Assembly: GCF_900090225.1 (NCBI RefSeq)
Contig: NZ_FMHY01000002.1
Span: 1,488,001-1,552,000 of the forward strand
Direction of reading: 5' to 3'
Length of the DNA stretch: 64,000 bases
From: Micromonospora eburnea
GTDB lineage: Bacteria; Actinomycetota; Actinomycetes; Mycobacteriales; Micromonosporaceae
Below are positions 1 through 8,049 of this stretch, piece after piece (the stretch's first letter is position 1; every line of letters starts with the position of its first letter). The position numbers were made by a program, and so were the translations under genes. The notes beneath the pieces were generated by a model that saw nothing but the letters and a program-made list of their open reading frames with translations, made no database searches and had not been told where the DNA came from.

Positions 1-86
1 CCGGCGTAGCCGGCCTGCCAGCCGTGCACGTGCACCCGGGCGATCGCCTCGGCGTCGTCCGGTTCTTCCCGGCGGATGGTGAGCAC
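1..86 (-). CDS. GNAT family N-acetyltransferase (5' end only)
   Basis: Only the first 28 codons of a minus-strand gene lie in the window; the rest runs off the left edge. A GTG start at 86 gives an N-terminus reading [20 protein letters not shown], then HGWQAGYAG. This is the typical first strand and helix of a GNAT acyl-CoA-dependent acetyltransferase (beta1, then an 'A.A...V...W...Y' helix). Members acetylate amines of small molecules or protein N-termini; the substrate cannot be inferred here. It is divergent from the downstream glycosylase gene. The assignment rests on a short segment, so family confidence is moderate. Confidence 0.6.
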   Translation of the reverse strand, partial: MLTIRREEPDDAEAIARVHVHGWQAGYA

Positions 87-199
87 CCGTCTGTTCTATG
101 CCCCGGCGGCCGGCGGGTCCAGCGTCCGCTCCGGCGCGTCCGGAGCCGCGCCGTGACCCGGAGCCACCGTGTCGTACCCGTGGACTAGGGTGCGCGGCG

Positions 200-1429
200 A
201 TGGCCGTACCGGAATCGCTCTCACTCGCCCAGGCCCGACGGGTCGCCCTGGCCGCCCAGGGCTTCGCCGATCCGGCTCCCGCCGGGGTGCCCACCCGCCG
301 GCACCTGCGCCGGGTGCTGGACCGGGTCGGGTTGATCCAGATGGACTCGGTGAACGTCCTGCAACGGGCCCACTACCTGCCCCTCTACAGCCGGCTCGGG
401 CCCTACCCGACCGCGCTGCTCGACACCGCCGCCTACCGGCGTCCCCGGCGACTGTTCGAATACTGGGGGCACGAGGCGTCGCTGGTCCCGGTCGAGCTGC
501 ATCCGGCGCTGCGCTGGCGGATGGCCCGGGCCCGCGACGAGGCGTGGGGCGGGATGCGCCGGATCGTCCAGGAGCAGCCCGAACTGGTCGCCTGGGTCCG
601 CGACGAGGTGGCCGCCCGGGGGCCGCTCACCGCGGCCGAGATCGAGCACGACGCGCCCCGGGAGACCGGCAACTGGGGCTGGAACTGGTCGGCCGTCAAG
701 CGGGCGCTGGAGTTCCTGTTCTGGGCCGGCGAGGTGACCGCCGCCGAGCGCACCAGCTCCTTCGCCCGCCGCTACGACCTGCCCGAGCGGGTGCTGCCGG
801 CCGGGGTGCTCGACGCCCCCACCCCGAGCGACGCCGACGCGTACCGCACGCTGGTGGCGGTCGCCGCGCGGTCGCTGGGTGTGGCGGCCGAGCCGGAGCT
901 GCGCGACTACTTCCGGCTGCCGCTGGCCGGGGCGCGGCGGGCGATCGCCGAGCTGGTCGAGGCGGGGGAGCTGACCCCGGTCGAGGTGCAGGGCTGGCGG
1001 CAGCCGGCCTATCTGCACGCGCAGGCCCGGCTGCCCCGCTGGGTCCGCGGCAACACCCTGGTCAGCCCGTTCGACCCGCTGGTCTGGGAGCGGGCCCGCG
1101 CCGAGCGGCTCTTCGGCTTCACCTACCGCATCGAGATCTACGTGCCCGCTCCGCAGCGGGTCCACGGCTACTACGTGCTGCCGTTCCGCCAGGGCGAGCG
1201 GTTCACCGCCCGGGTCGACCTGAAAGCCGACCGGAAGGCCGGGGTGCTGCTGGTGCCGGCCGCCTGGGTGGAGCCCGGCGTCGACCCGGGGGAGACAGCG
1301 GTGGCGCTCGCCGCCGAGCTCTACCGGCTCGCCGGCTGGCTCGGCCTGGACGCGGTCGCCCCGCCGGTCGCCGGCGATCTGGCGCTCCCGCTGGCCGCCG
1401 CGCTGACGGGCCTGGCCGGTGTACGGTGA
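200..1429 (+). CDS. YcaQ/AlkX-like winged-helix DNA glycosylase
   Basis: A 409-residue protein of the winged-helix 'crosslink repair glycosylase' family (HTH_42; YcaQ/AlkX), which excises bulky alkylated or crosslinked bases. Near residue 45 it has [15 protein letters not shown], which carries the Q-x-D signature I associate with the YcaQ/AlkX branch (AlkZ has Q-x-Q). Later features of the family are also present, such as the [19 protein letters not shown] segment. The ATG at 200 is preferred over an upstream in-frame ATG at 98: the family domain begins at once, and a -10-like TAGGGT (186-191) lies 8 nt upstream, so the mRNA may be leaderless. The enzyme probably protects against genotoxic metabolites. 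The substrate is not determinable from sequence. Confidence 0.8.
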   Translation: MAVPESLSLAQARRVALAAQGFADPAPAGVPTRRHLRRVLDRVGLIQMDSVNVLQRAHYLPLYSRLGPYPTALLDTAAYRRPRRLFEYWGHEASLVPVELHPALRWRMARARDEAWGGMRRIVQEQPELVAWVRDEVAARGPLTAAEIEHDAPRETGNWGWNWSAVKRALEFLFWAGEVTAAERTSSFARRYDLPERVLPAGVLDAPTPSDADAYRTLVAVAARSLGVAAEPELRDYFRLPLAGARRAIAELVEAGELTPVEVQGWRQPAYLHAQARLPRWVRGNTLVSPFDPLVWERARAERLFGFTYRIEIYVPAPQRVHGYYVLPFRQGERFTARVDLKADRKAGVLLVPAAWVEPGVDPGETAVALAAELYRLAGWLGLDAVAPPVAGDLALPLAAALTGLAGVR

Positions 1430-1433
1430 GCCG

Positions 1434-2036
1434 GTGACGAGCGTTGACCGGCCGGCCCCCGCGCCCGACCCACAGGCGGTCTCCGTCCCGCCCCCGCCTC
1501 CGCCCGCAGCCGCGCCGCACGTCGAAGGCGCGGCGGCCGACCCCGGGTCGGCGATCTGGCCCGCCGGGGCGGCGTACCAGCCCGTCGAACCGGACCGGCT
1601 CACCCGCTTCGTGCTGCGGGTGCACGCCCGTGCCCCGCGCTGGGCGGTGCCGCTGGCCGCCGTGGGCTGCGTCGGCCTGGGCATGGCGTACGCGCTGCTG
1701 AGCAACCCCACCCACAGCAGCCCGGACGCCCTGCCGACGTGCCTGCTCAAGCTCACCACCGGGCTGGACTGTCCGGGCTGCGGCGGCACCCGGGCCCTGT
1801 GGTACGTGCTGCACGCCGATCTGCCAGCCGCCGCCCGGCACCACTTCGTCTTCGTCTTCTCGCTGCCCTTCCTGGCCTACCTTTTCGTCGCCTGGGCCGG
1901 GAAGCAGGCGTTCGGCTGGCGGCTGCCGGAGCTGCGGCTCAGCCCGAAGGTGCTCGGCGGCTTCCTCGCCGCGTGGTTCGCCTTCTCGGTGGTGCGCAAC
2001 CTGCCCTGGGCCCCGTTCACCTCGCTGTACGTCTGA
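1434..2036 (+). CDS. DUF2752 membrane protein
   Basis: About 200 residues. The N-terminus is proline-rich and disordered, followed by three to four hydrophobic segments. The DUF2752 core shows the diagnostic CLLKLTTGLDCPGCGGTRAL (paired cysteines in CPGCGGTRA) followed by W..LH.D...A..H. DUF2752 proteins are small actinobacterial and Bacteroidetes membrane proteins without an assigned reaction; the CPGC motif suggests a redox or metal role, but this is inference. GTG at 1434 is five nucleotides past the upstream gene's stop; an in-frame GTG at 1419 would overlap it by 11 bp. The position suggests cotranscription with the glycosylase gene. Confidence 0.75.
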   Translation: MTSVDRPAPAPDPQAVSVPPPPPPAAAPHVEGAAADPGSAIWPAGAAYQPVEPDRLTRFVLRVHARAPRWAVPLAAVGCVGLGMAYALLSNPTHSSPDALPTCLLKLTTGLDCPGCGGTRALWYVLHADLPAAARHHFVFVFSLPFLAYLFVAWAGKQAFGWRLPELRLSPKVLGGFLAAWFAFSVVRNLPWAPFTSLYV

Positions 2037-2135
2037 CCCGTTCCGGCCGCCGTGGCCGCGGTGCTGGTGGTGCCGCGTTTCACCTCCGCGTGCCCGAGTT
2101 TCGCCGCCGGCCCACCGGCCACTACAGTCGCAGGA

Positions 2136-2882
2136 ATGCCGGACATGGTGCAGCCCCAGGTCAAGCTCATCGCGTGGACCCAGTTCCAGGCCCCGGACGA
2201 CGTGCCGTGGTCGACCGACGCCGAGGGCGGTCAGGCGCTCGCCGAGTTCGCCGGTCGGGCCTGCTACCAGAGCTGGAAGAAGCCGAACCCGGCCACCGCG
2301 ACCAACGCCGGCTACCTGGCGCACATCCTTGAGGTCGGGCACCTGAGCGTGCTGGAGCACGGCTCGGTGAGCTTCTACTTCAGCGGGGTCTCCCGCTCGT
2401 TCACCCACGAGCTGATCCGGCACCGGCACTTCTCGTACTCCCAGCTCTCCCAGCGGTACGTCCCGGAGCGGGACGCGGCCATGGTCGAGCCGGCGGTGAT
2501 CGCCGACGACCCGGAGCTGCACAAGAAGTTCGTCGAGGCGAGCGAGGCGGCCGTGCGGGCGTACACCGAGCTGCTGGCGGGCCTGGAGGCCCGCTTCGTC
2601 GACGAGCCCAACCCGACGCTGCGCCGCAAGCAGGCCCGGCAGGCGGCCCGCGCGGTGCTGCCCAACGCCACCGAGACCCGGATCGTGGTCACCGGCAACT
2701 ACCGGGCCTGGCGGCACTTCGTCAAGATGCGGGCCACCGAGCACGCCGACGTGGAGATCCGCGAGCTGGCCGTGGAGTGCCTGCGGCAGCTCCAGGGGGT
2801 CGCGCCGAACGTCTTCGCCGACTTCGTGATCTCCACGCTGCCCGACGGCACCGAGGTCGCGGCCAGCCCGCACGCCGAGTGA
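2136..2882 (+). CDS. thyX: flavin-dependent thymidylate synthase ThyX
   Basis: A 248-residue ThyX, which makes dTMP from dUMP with methylenetetrahydrofolate, FAD and NADPH. The family signature RHRxxSxxxxSxR is present as [13 protein letters not shown] (residues 95-107), and the length matches mycobacterial ThyX (about 250). ATG 2136 is chosen because homology begins there ([20 protein letters not shown]). A -10-like TACAGT (2123-2128) lies 7 nt upstream, so the transcript may be nearly leaderless. It precedes dapA and rnj as in the conserved actinobacterial order thyX-dapA-rnj. ThyX is strictly cytosolic and homotetrameric in characterised members. Confidence 0.97.
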   Translation: MPDMVQPQVKLIAWTQFQAPDDVPWSTDAEGGQALAEFAGRACYQSWKKPNPATATNAGYLAHILEVGHLSVLEHGSVSFYFSGVSRSFTHELIRHRHFSYSQLSQRYVPERDAAMVEPAVIADDPELHKKFVEASEAAVRAYTELLAGLEARFVDEPNPTLRRKQARQAARAVLPNATETRIVVTGNYRAWRHFVKMRATEHADVEIRELAVECLRQLQGVAPNVFADFVISTLPDGTEVAASPHAE

Positions 2883-2923
2883 CTCCTGCGCCCTTCGCCA
2901 CCGAGGTTCCGGTGGTCGTCCGC

Positions 2924-2929
2924 TAGGTT
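2924..2929 (+). promoter_or_regulatory. -10 element TAGGTT for leaderless dapA
   Basis: TAGGTT fits the actinobacterial -10 consensus TANNNT. It is followed by exactly six nucleotides and then ATG at 2936, so transcription is predicted to start on the initiation codon. This decides the start over the GTG at 2930, which lies inside the six-nucleotide spacer. Confidence 0.5.
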
Positions 2930-2935
2930 GTGAAC

Positions 2936-3862
2936 ATGACGCACGACCACCCTGCCGCTCCCGACCGGAGCGCGTCGCGCCCGTTCGGGCGACTGATCAC
3001 GGCCATGGTGACCCCGTTCGCCGCCGACGGGTCGCTCGACCTGGACGGCGCCGTACGGCTCGCCCAGCACCTCGTCGACGAGCAGGGCAACGACGCGCTG
3101 GTGCTCAACGGCACCACCGGGGAGTCCCCGACCACCAGCGACGCGGAGAAGGAGAACCTGATCCGGGCCGTGGTGGAGGCGGTCGGCGACCGGGCCCGGA
3201 TCCTCGCCGGGGTCGGCACCAACGACACCCGGCACACCATCGAGCTGGCCGCGCAGGCGGAGAAGGCCGGCGCGCACGGCCTGCTGGTGGTCACGCCGTA
3301 CTACAACAAGCCGCCGCAGAGCGGCCTGCTGCGGCACTTCACCGCGGTCGCCGACGGCACCGGCCTGCCGATCATGCTGTACGACATCCCGCACCGGGCC
3401 GGCACCGCGATCGCCACCGACACCCTGGTGCGGCTGGCCGAGCACGGCCGGATCGTCGCGGTCAAGGACGCCAAGGGCGATCTCACCGCGACCTCCGAGG
3501 TGCTCGCGCGCACCGACCTGGCCTACTACAGCGGCGAGGACGCGCTGACCCTGCCCGCCCTCGCGGTCGGCACGGTCGGCGTCGTCGGCACCTCGACGCA
3601 CTTCACCGGCGTGCAGACCAAGCAGATGATCGAGGCGTACGAGGCGGGCGACCACGCCACCGCCCTCGCGCTGCACCGGCGGCTGCTGCCGCTGTACACC
3701 GGCATCTTCCGTACCCAGGGCGTGATCCTGGTGAAGGCGGGCCTGGCGGCCAAGGGCCTGCCGGCCGGCCCGGTGCGCCCGCCGCTGGTGGACGCCACCG
3801 CCGACGAACTGGCCCAGCTCCGCGCCGACTGCGCGGCGGCGGGCCTGGCACTTCCCGAATGA
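2936..3862 (+). CDS. dapA: 4-hydroxy-tetrahydrodipicolinate synthase
   Basis: DapA, a class I aldolase-fold enzyme condensing pyruvate with aspartate semialdehyde in the diaminopimelate/lysine pathway. It shows the N-terminal GRLITAMVTPFAADGSLD, the GTTGES phosphate/pyruvate loop, the YYNKPPQSGL segment with the catalytic tyrosine region, and the Schiff-base lysine in AVKDAKGD. At 308 residues it has normal length. ATG 2936 is preferred over GTG 2930 because TAGGTT lies six nucleotides before it. It sits between thyX and rnj, an arrangement conserved in actinobacteria. Its product feeds both peptidoglycan (meso-DAP) and lysine. Confidence 0.97.
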   Translation: MTHDHPAAPDRSASRPFGRLITAMVTPFAADGSLDLDGAVRLAQHLVDEQGNDALVLNGTTGESPTTSDAEKENLIRAVVEAVGDRARILAGVGTNDTRHTIELAAQAEKAGAHGLLVVTPYYNKPPQSGLLRHFTAVADGTGLPIMLYDIPHRAGTAIATDTLVRLAEHGRIVAVKDAKGDLTATSEVLARTDLAYYSGEDALTLPALAVGTVGVVGTSTHFTGVQTKQMIEAYEAGDHATALALHRRLLPLYTGIFRTQGVILVKAGLAAKGLPAGPVRPPLVDATADELAQLRADCAAAGLALPE

Positions 3863-3914
3863 TCAAACGACACGACGGACGCCGGGTGACGGCGTCGCAG
3901 AATGAGGTGGACGC

Positions 3915-5603
3915 GTGACCGAGGCGCACATCGAGGGTGAACTTCCCCCGCCACTGCCGGAAGGCGGCCTGCGGATCATTCCGCTCGGCGGACTCGGCGC
4001 CATCGGCCGGAACATGACCGTTTTCGAGTACGACGGCAAGCTGCTGATCGTCGACTGCGGGGTGCTCTTCCCCGACGTCGAGCAGCCGGGCGTGGACCTG
4101 ATCCTGCCGGACTTCGGCCCGATCCTGGACCGGCTCGACGACGTCCAGGCGATCGTGCTCACCCACGGCCACGAGGACCACATCGGCGCGGTGCCGTACC
4201 TGCTCGCCCACAAGGCGGACATCCCGCTGGTCGGCTCGCAGTTCACGCTGGCCCTGGTCGAGGCGAAGCTGGCCGAGCGGCGCATCCAGCCGTACACGTT
4301 GACCGTGCGGGAGGGCGAGCGGGAGCGGCTCGGCCCCTTCGAGTGCGAGTTCTTCGCGGTCAACCACTCGATTCCGGACGCGCTCGCGGTGGCCATCCGG
4401 ACCGGCGCCGGCCTGGTGCTGCACACCGGTGACTTCAAGATGGACCAGCTTCCGCTGGACGGCCGGATCACCGACCTGGCCGGCTTCGCCCGGCTCGGCG
4501 CCGAGGGCGTGGACCTACTCCTGTCGGACTCCACCAACGCGGAGATCCCCGGCTTCGTCACCCCGGAACGCGAGATCGGTCCGGTGCTCGACTCGATCTT
4601 CGCCAAGGCGCGCGGCCGGATCATCGTCGCCTCGTTCGCCTCGCACGTGCACCGGGTGCAGCAGGTCTTCGACTCGGCGATCGAGCATGGCCGCAAGGTC
4701 GCCCTGATCGGCCGGTCGATGGTCCGCAACATGGGCATCGCCCGCGACCTCGGCCTGCTGAACATCCCGCCCGGCCTGGTGGTCGGGCTGGAGGAGGCCA
4801 CCGCCCTGCCGCCCGAGCAGATCGTGCTGATGTCCACCGGCTCCCAGGGCGAGCCGATGAGCGCGCTGGGCCGGATGGCCAGCGGCGACCACCGGCACAT
4901 CACCATCGCCCCCGGCGACACGGTGGTGCTCGCGTCGTCCCTGGTGCCCGGCAACGAGACCTCGGTCTACCGGGTGATCAACCGGTTGGCCCGGGCCGGC
5001 GCGGTGGTCGTGCACAAGGACGTGGCCAAGGTGCACGTCTCCGGTCACGCCCCCGCCGGCGAGCTGCTGTACCTGCTCAACGTCACCCGCCCGAGCAACC
5101 TGATGCCGGTGCACGGCGAGTGGCGGCACCTGCGGGCGCACGCCCGGCTCGGCGTCGAGTCCGGCGTCGCCCCCGACCGGGTGGTGCTCTGCGAGGACGG
5201 CGACGTCGTCGACCTGGTGGACGGGCGGGCCAGCCTGGTCGGCCACGTGAAGAGCCGGTACGTCTACGTCGACGGTCTCGCCGTCGGGGACGTCAGCGAG
5301 TCGCTGCTCACCGAGCGGCGGATCCTCGGCGACGGCGGCTTCATCGCCGCCACCGTCGTGGTCGACTCGGTCACCGGCAAGGTGGTCGGCGGCCCGACCG
5401 TCTCCGCGAAGGGGTTCTCCGAGGACCCGGAGGCGTTCAGCCCGGTCGTCCCGCTGGTCACCGAGGCGCTCAACCGGGCCGCCGCGGACGGCATCACCGA
5501 CCCGCACCAGCTCCAGCAGATCGTCCGGCGCACCGTCGGGCGCTGGGTCAACGACGCGTACCGCCGCCGGCCGATGATCGTCCCGACGGTCGTCGAGGTC
5601 TGA
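3915..5603 (+). CDS. rnj: ribonuclease J
   Basis: A 562-residue RNase J, a metallo-beta-lactamase/beta-CASP nuclease with 5'-3' exonuclease and endonuclease activity in mRNA decay and rRNA maturation. The zinc-binding motif HGHEDHIGA lies near residues 83-91. Further metal ligands appear in VLHTGDFKMD and SGHAPAGELLYLL, and the C-terminal oligomerisation region is present. The start is GTG 3915, preceded by a GAGGTGG ribosome site. It closes the thyX-dapA-rnj run and ends just before a strong hairpin. The same window also encodes RNase Y, so this organism has both major endonuclease systems. Confidence 0.96.
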   Translation: MTEAHIEGELPPPLPEGGLRIIPLGGLGAIGRNMTVFEYDGKLLIVDCGVLFPDVEQPGVDLILPDFGPILDRLDDVQAIVLTHGHEDHIGAVPYLLAHKADIPLVGSQFTLALVEAKLAERRIQPYTLTVREGERERLGPFECEFFAVNHSIPDALAVAIRTGAGLVLHTGDFKMDQLPLDGRITDLAGFARLGAEGVDLLLSDSTNAEIPGFVTPEREIGPVLDSIFAKARGRIIVASFASHVHRVQQVFDSAIEHGRKVALIGRSMVRNMGIARDLGLLNIPPGLVVGLEEATALPPEQIVLMSTGSQGEPMSALGRMASGDHRHITIAPGDTVVLASSLVPGNETSVYRVINRLARAGAVVVHKDVAKVHVSGHAPAGELLYLLNVTRPSNLMPVHGEWRHLRAHARLGVESGVAPDRVVLCEDGDVVDLVDGRASLVGHVKSRYVYVDGLAVGDVSESLLTERRILGDGGFIAATVVVDSVTGKVVGGPTVSAKGFSEDPEAFSPVVPLVTEALNRAAADGITDPHQLQQIVRRTVGRWVNDAYRRRPMIVPTVVEV

Positions 5604-5617
5604 CCCCACCGGCTCCC

Positions 5618-5652
5618 GACGCCGGTCCACCGTCCCCCGGTGGGCCGGCGTC
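5618..5652. terminator. bidirectional hairpin between rnj and the YbjN pair
   Basis: An 8-bp outer stem GACGCCGG/CCGGCGTC encloses a 6-bp inner stem CCACCG/CGGTGG, separated by one T.G wobble, with a 5-nt loop. It sits between convergent genes whose stops are at 5603 (plus) and 5676 (minus). There is no T-tract, as is common for high-GC terminators. Confidence 0.7.
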
Positions 5653-5675
5653 CCCGTCTGCCGGGTACGCCCTGG

Positions 5676-7460
5676 TCAGGGCAGCGCGGCAACCGCCTCG
5701 GCGTACGCGGCGCCGGTGCTGACCGCCGCCGTCACCAGCACCGCGAGCTGCGCCGGGGCCACCCCGTACGCCAGGTCGGTGGTGACGTCGGCGGCCAGCA
5801 CCAGCGTCCCGTCGCCGGGGTCGTGCACGTACGCCGCCGGCAGCAGCCGGTCGTGGTTCCAGGCGTTGCAGAACGCGTACGCCTCGGCGTGGCGGGCGGC
5901 CGGCAGCCGGCGGGTCGCCACCACCCGGGCGTGCAGGATCTCGCCCCGGCGGCCGAGCCGGCGGAACTGGATCACGGCCTCGCCCCAGCGCCCCACCACC
6001 GTGCCGTCCGGCTGCACCGCGTAGCCGTCGCCGCGTACGTCGAGGGCGGCGGTGAGCAGGGCCAGGCTGAGCGGGACCGGATCGTCCTCGCCCGGCGGGC
6101 CCGGTTCGGCCGGGTCGTCGTCCGGCCAGTCGTCGACGTCGTCCTCGGCGGGCAGCGGCACCGGGTCGGCGACCGGCCGTTCGGCCAGCCAGGAAGCGAT
6201 CCGACCGGACTGGTGCCCGGTGCCGTTGCGGGCGTCGAAGCTGCCGGCCAGCTCGATGGCGAGCGCCTGGAGCTGGCCGCCCAGCGTGGCGACGTCCACC
6301 TCGGCCGCCGGCCGTGCCCCGTGCCCCGGGCGGTGCATCCGCCGCCCGCCGAGACCGGCCTCGACGGCCAACCCGCACAGCAGCGCGCCCGCCGCGGCGA
6401 ACTCCATCGCGGACAGGTCGTCGGCGGGCCGGTCCAGCCGGGGCAGCTGCTCGGCCAGCAGGTCCAGCCCGTGGTCCAGGTGCCCGCCCAGCGCGCAGAA
6501 TCGCAGGTGCGCGGCGAGCAGCGGGAATGCCGTCCGCTCGCGGCGGTGCCGGCGGTACGCCCGTACGTGCGCCCGGGCGGCGCGGGTGGCCGCGCCGGTG
6601 CGCAGCCACGGCAGCAGCGCCACGGCGAGGGCACGTTCCGGTTGGTCGGTGCAGCTCACCTCACCGTCGAACACCGGTCGCAGCGCCGCCAGGGCGGCCG
6701 CCGGCTCCCCCCAGCCGGCCAGCAGCTCGGCTCGCCGCGCCGGCGCGCACCCGGGGCAGCCGTGCCCCAGCCCCACCGTGGAGCTGATGTCGCTGGCGGA
6801 CCGCCGGCCCGCTGAATCGTCTGCGACATCAGCTCCAGAGGCGGCAGCGACCCCATCGCCGCCCCGACGCGAACGCCGCCCGGCGGCGGCCGGGTCGCGT
6901 GCCGCCGACCCCGTCGGGCCGGAGCGGCCGTCCGGCTGTTCCGGATCGTGGCGCGGCGTCCGGCGCGCCGAGTCGGAACGGCCGTCGGGCCAGCGGGCGT
7001 ACTCGCGGCGGGCGGTGGGCTCGTCGCCGAGGTGGTCGGCGAGCCGGCAGCGCAGCTCGGCCACCGGATCGGCGTCCGGTCCGAGCCGTTCGGCCAGGTC
7101 GTCCAGGAGGGAGCGGGCCTGGTCCAGGCTGATCCGCGGGGTGCCGAACAGCGCCTCCACCGCCTGCCGCTGGTGCCGGCGCAGCCGTTCGGCGTCGCCG
7201 GCGCGGCCGTCCAGCAGCCCGGGGTACCGGTCGAGCGCGGCCAGGCAGCGGCGCACCGGCTCGACCAGCCGCCACCGCTCCCCGAGATGCAGGTACGCCT
7301 CGATCAGCGCGAACCGCGCGGCCAGTCCGGTACGCGGGTCGCCGGTCGCGTCGGCCCGGGCGGCGATCCGCTCCAGCTCGGCGCAGCGGGCTTCGCCGTC
7401 GGGCAGGTCCCGGGCGTCGGCGAGGGCGTCGGCCAGCCCCCGGTCGCGGAAGGTGGTCAC
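5676..7460 (-). CDS. TPR-like protein with C-terminal YbjN domain
   Basis: 594 residues. The N-terminal two thirds is helical and alanine/leucine-rich, consistent with TPR-like repeats. The last ~150 residues form a YbjN domain: GDGYAVQPDGTVVGRW, then AFCNAWNHDRLLPAAYVH and VTTDLAYGVAPAQL. YbjN-type domains resemble type III secretion chaperones, but their actinobacterial function is unknown. GTG 7460 overlaps the stop of the upstream YbjN gene by 4 bp (GTGA), so the two are translationally coupled. A low-complexity stretch (roughly residues 160-225) interrupts the helical region and contains a 15-bp perfect inverted repeat (6779-6837). The first and last parts could be an ancestral pair of domains joined by inserted DNA. 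Function is not assigned. Confidence 0.7.
   Translation of the reverse strand: MTTFRDRGLADALADARDLPDGEARCAELERIAARADATGDPRTGLAARFALIEAYLHLGERWRLVEPVRRCLAALDRYPGLLDGRAGDAERLRRHQRQAVEALFGTPRISLDQARSLLDDLAERLGPDADPVAELRCRLADHLGDEPTARREYARWPDGRSDSARRTPRHDPEQPDGRSGPTGSAARDPAAAGRRSRRGGDGVAAASGADVADDSAGRRSASDISSTVGLGHGCPGCAPARRAELLAGWGEPAAALAALRPVFDGEVSCTDQPERALAVALLPWLRTGAATRAARAHVRAYRRHRRERTAFPLLAAHLRFCALGGHLDHGLDLLAEQLPRLDRPADDLSAMEFAAAGALLCGLAVEAGLGGRRMHRPGHGARPAAEVDVATLGGQLQALAIELAGSFDARNGTGHQSGRIASWLAERPVADPVPLPAEDDVDDWPDDDPAEPGPPGEDDPVPLSLALLTAALDVRGDGYAVQPDGTVVGRWGEAVIQFRRLGRRGEILHARVVATRRLPAARHAEAYAFCNAWNHDRLLPAAYVHDPGDGTLVLAADVTTDLAYGVAPAQLAVLVTAAVSTGAAYAEAVAALP
6779..6837. repeat. 15-bp perfect inverted repeat inside a CDS
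   Basis: TGGAGCTGATGTCGC at 6779-6793 is exactly complementary to GCGACATCAGCTCCA at 6823-6837, with a 29-nt spacer. It lies within the reading frame of the TPR-YbjN gene, in the low-complexity segment, and preserves the frame. The structure resembles a small palindromic mobile repeat more than protein-driven sequence. Confidence 0.75.
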
Positions 7461-7936
7461 CGGACCGACCCGCCGGGCAGGCGGCCCACGGCGGCGGCGA
7501 GCTGGCAGCCGGTGGCGATGCCGCGGTCGAGGAACTGGTCGAGCTGGTGCGGGGTGACGCCGCGTTCCAGGTCGGTGGTGACCTCGCCGCAGACCTGGGC
7601 CAGCCCGTCGTCGGCCACGTGCACGAACGCCTTCGGCCAGAGCCGGTCGTGGTTCCAGGAGTTGCAGAACGCGTACAGGTCGGGAACCCGCTCGATGCCG
7701 AAGCGGTGCGCGGCGACCATGCGGACCTGCAACAGCTCCCCGGCGACGCCCCGGCGGTGGAACCAGATCAGGCCCTGTTCCCAGCGGCCCACCAGGTCGC
7801 CGTCGGCGTGTTCGGCCACCGCGTACCCCCGGTTGGCGAGCACGGCGGCGATCAGCTCGCCGGTCAGCGGCCGCAACGCCTGCGGGTGTCCGGCCAGGGG
7901 GCCGTCCGGACCGTCCTCGATCTCCGGCGACGCCAT
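7457..7936 (-). CDS. YbjN domain-containing protein
   Basis: 159 residues, almost entirely one YbjN domain: LTGELIAAVLANRGYAVAEH, VGRWEQGLIWFHRRG, AFCNSWNHDRLWPKAFVHV and VTTDLERGVTPHQLDQF. It is a paralogue of the C-terminal domain of the next gene, sharing AFCN-WNHDRL, VTTDL-GV-P-QL and the alternating motif order. ATG 7936 has an AAGGG ribosome site. The two genes overlap by 4 bp and are probably one operon, divergent from ftsK. No function is established. A chaperone- or regulator-like role in stress is suggested only by distant family members. Confidence 0.75.
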   Translation of the reverse strand: MASPEIEDGPDGPLAGHPQALRPLTGELIAAVLANRGYAVAEHADGDLVGRWEQGLIWFHRRGVAGELLQVRMVAAHRFGIERVPDLYAFCNSWNHDRLWPKAFVHVADDGLAQVCGEVTTDLERGVTPHQLDQFLDRGIATGCQLAAAVGRLPGGSVR

Positions 7937-8037
7937 GGGGCATCCCTTCTGAGGCGAATAACACAGACTGCGGCGCGGTCGGTGCTGCGACGCGCGGACA
8001 CGACCCGGAAAAGCGGCGATCCACCGGGTCCCGCCGT

Positions 8038-8043
8038 TACGGT
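8038..8043 (+). promoter_or_regulatory. -10 element TACGGT for leaderless ftsK
   Basis: TACGGT matches TANNNT and lies exactly six nucleotides before the ATG at 8050. No Shine-Dalgarno sequence precedes that ATG. This predicts a leaderless ftsK mRNA. Confidence 0.5.
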
Positions 8044-8049
8044 GACTCT

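Noticed and set aside
1203-2873. Long minus-strand open frame over the DUF2752 and thyX genes
   Set aside because: High-GC shadow: Arg/Gly/His/Gln-rich translation, no family motif, while plus-strand frames contain clear DUF2752 and ThyX motifs.
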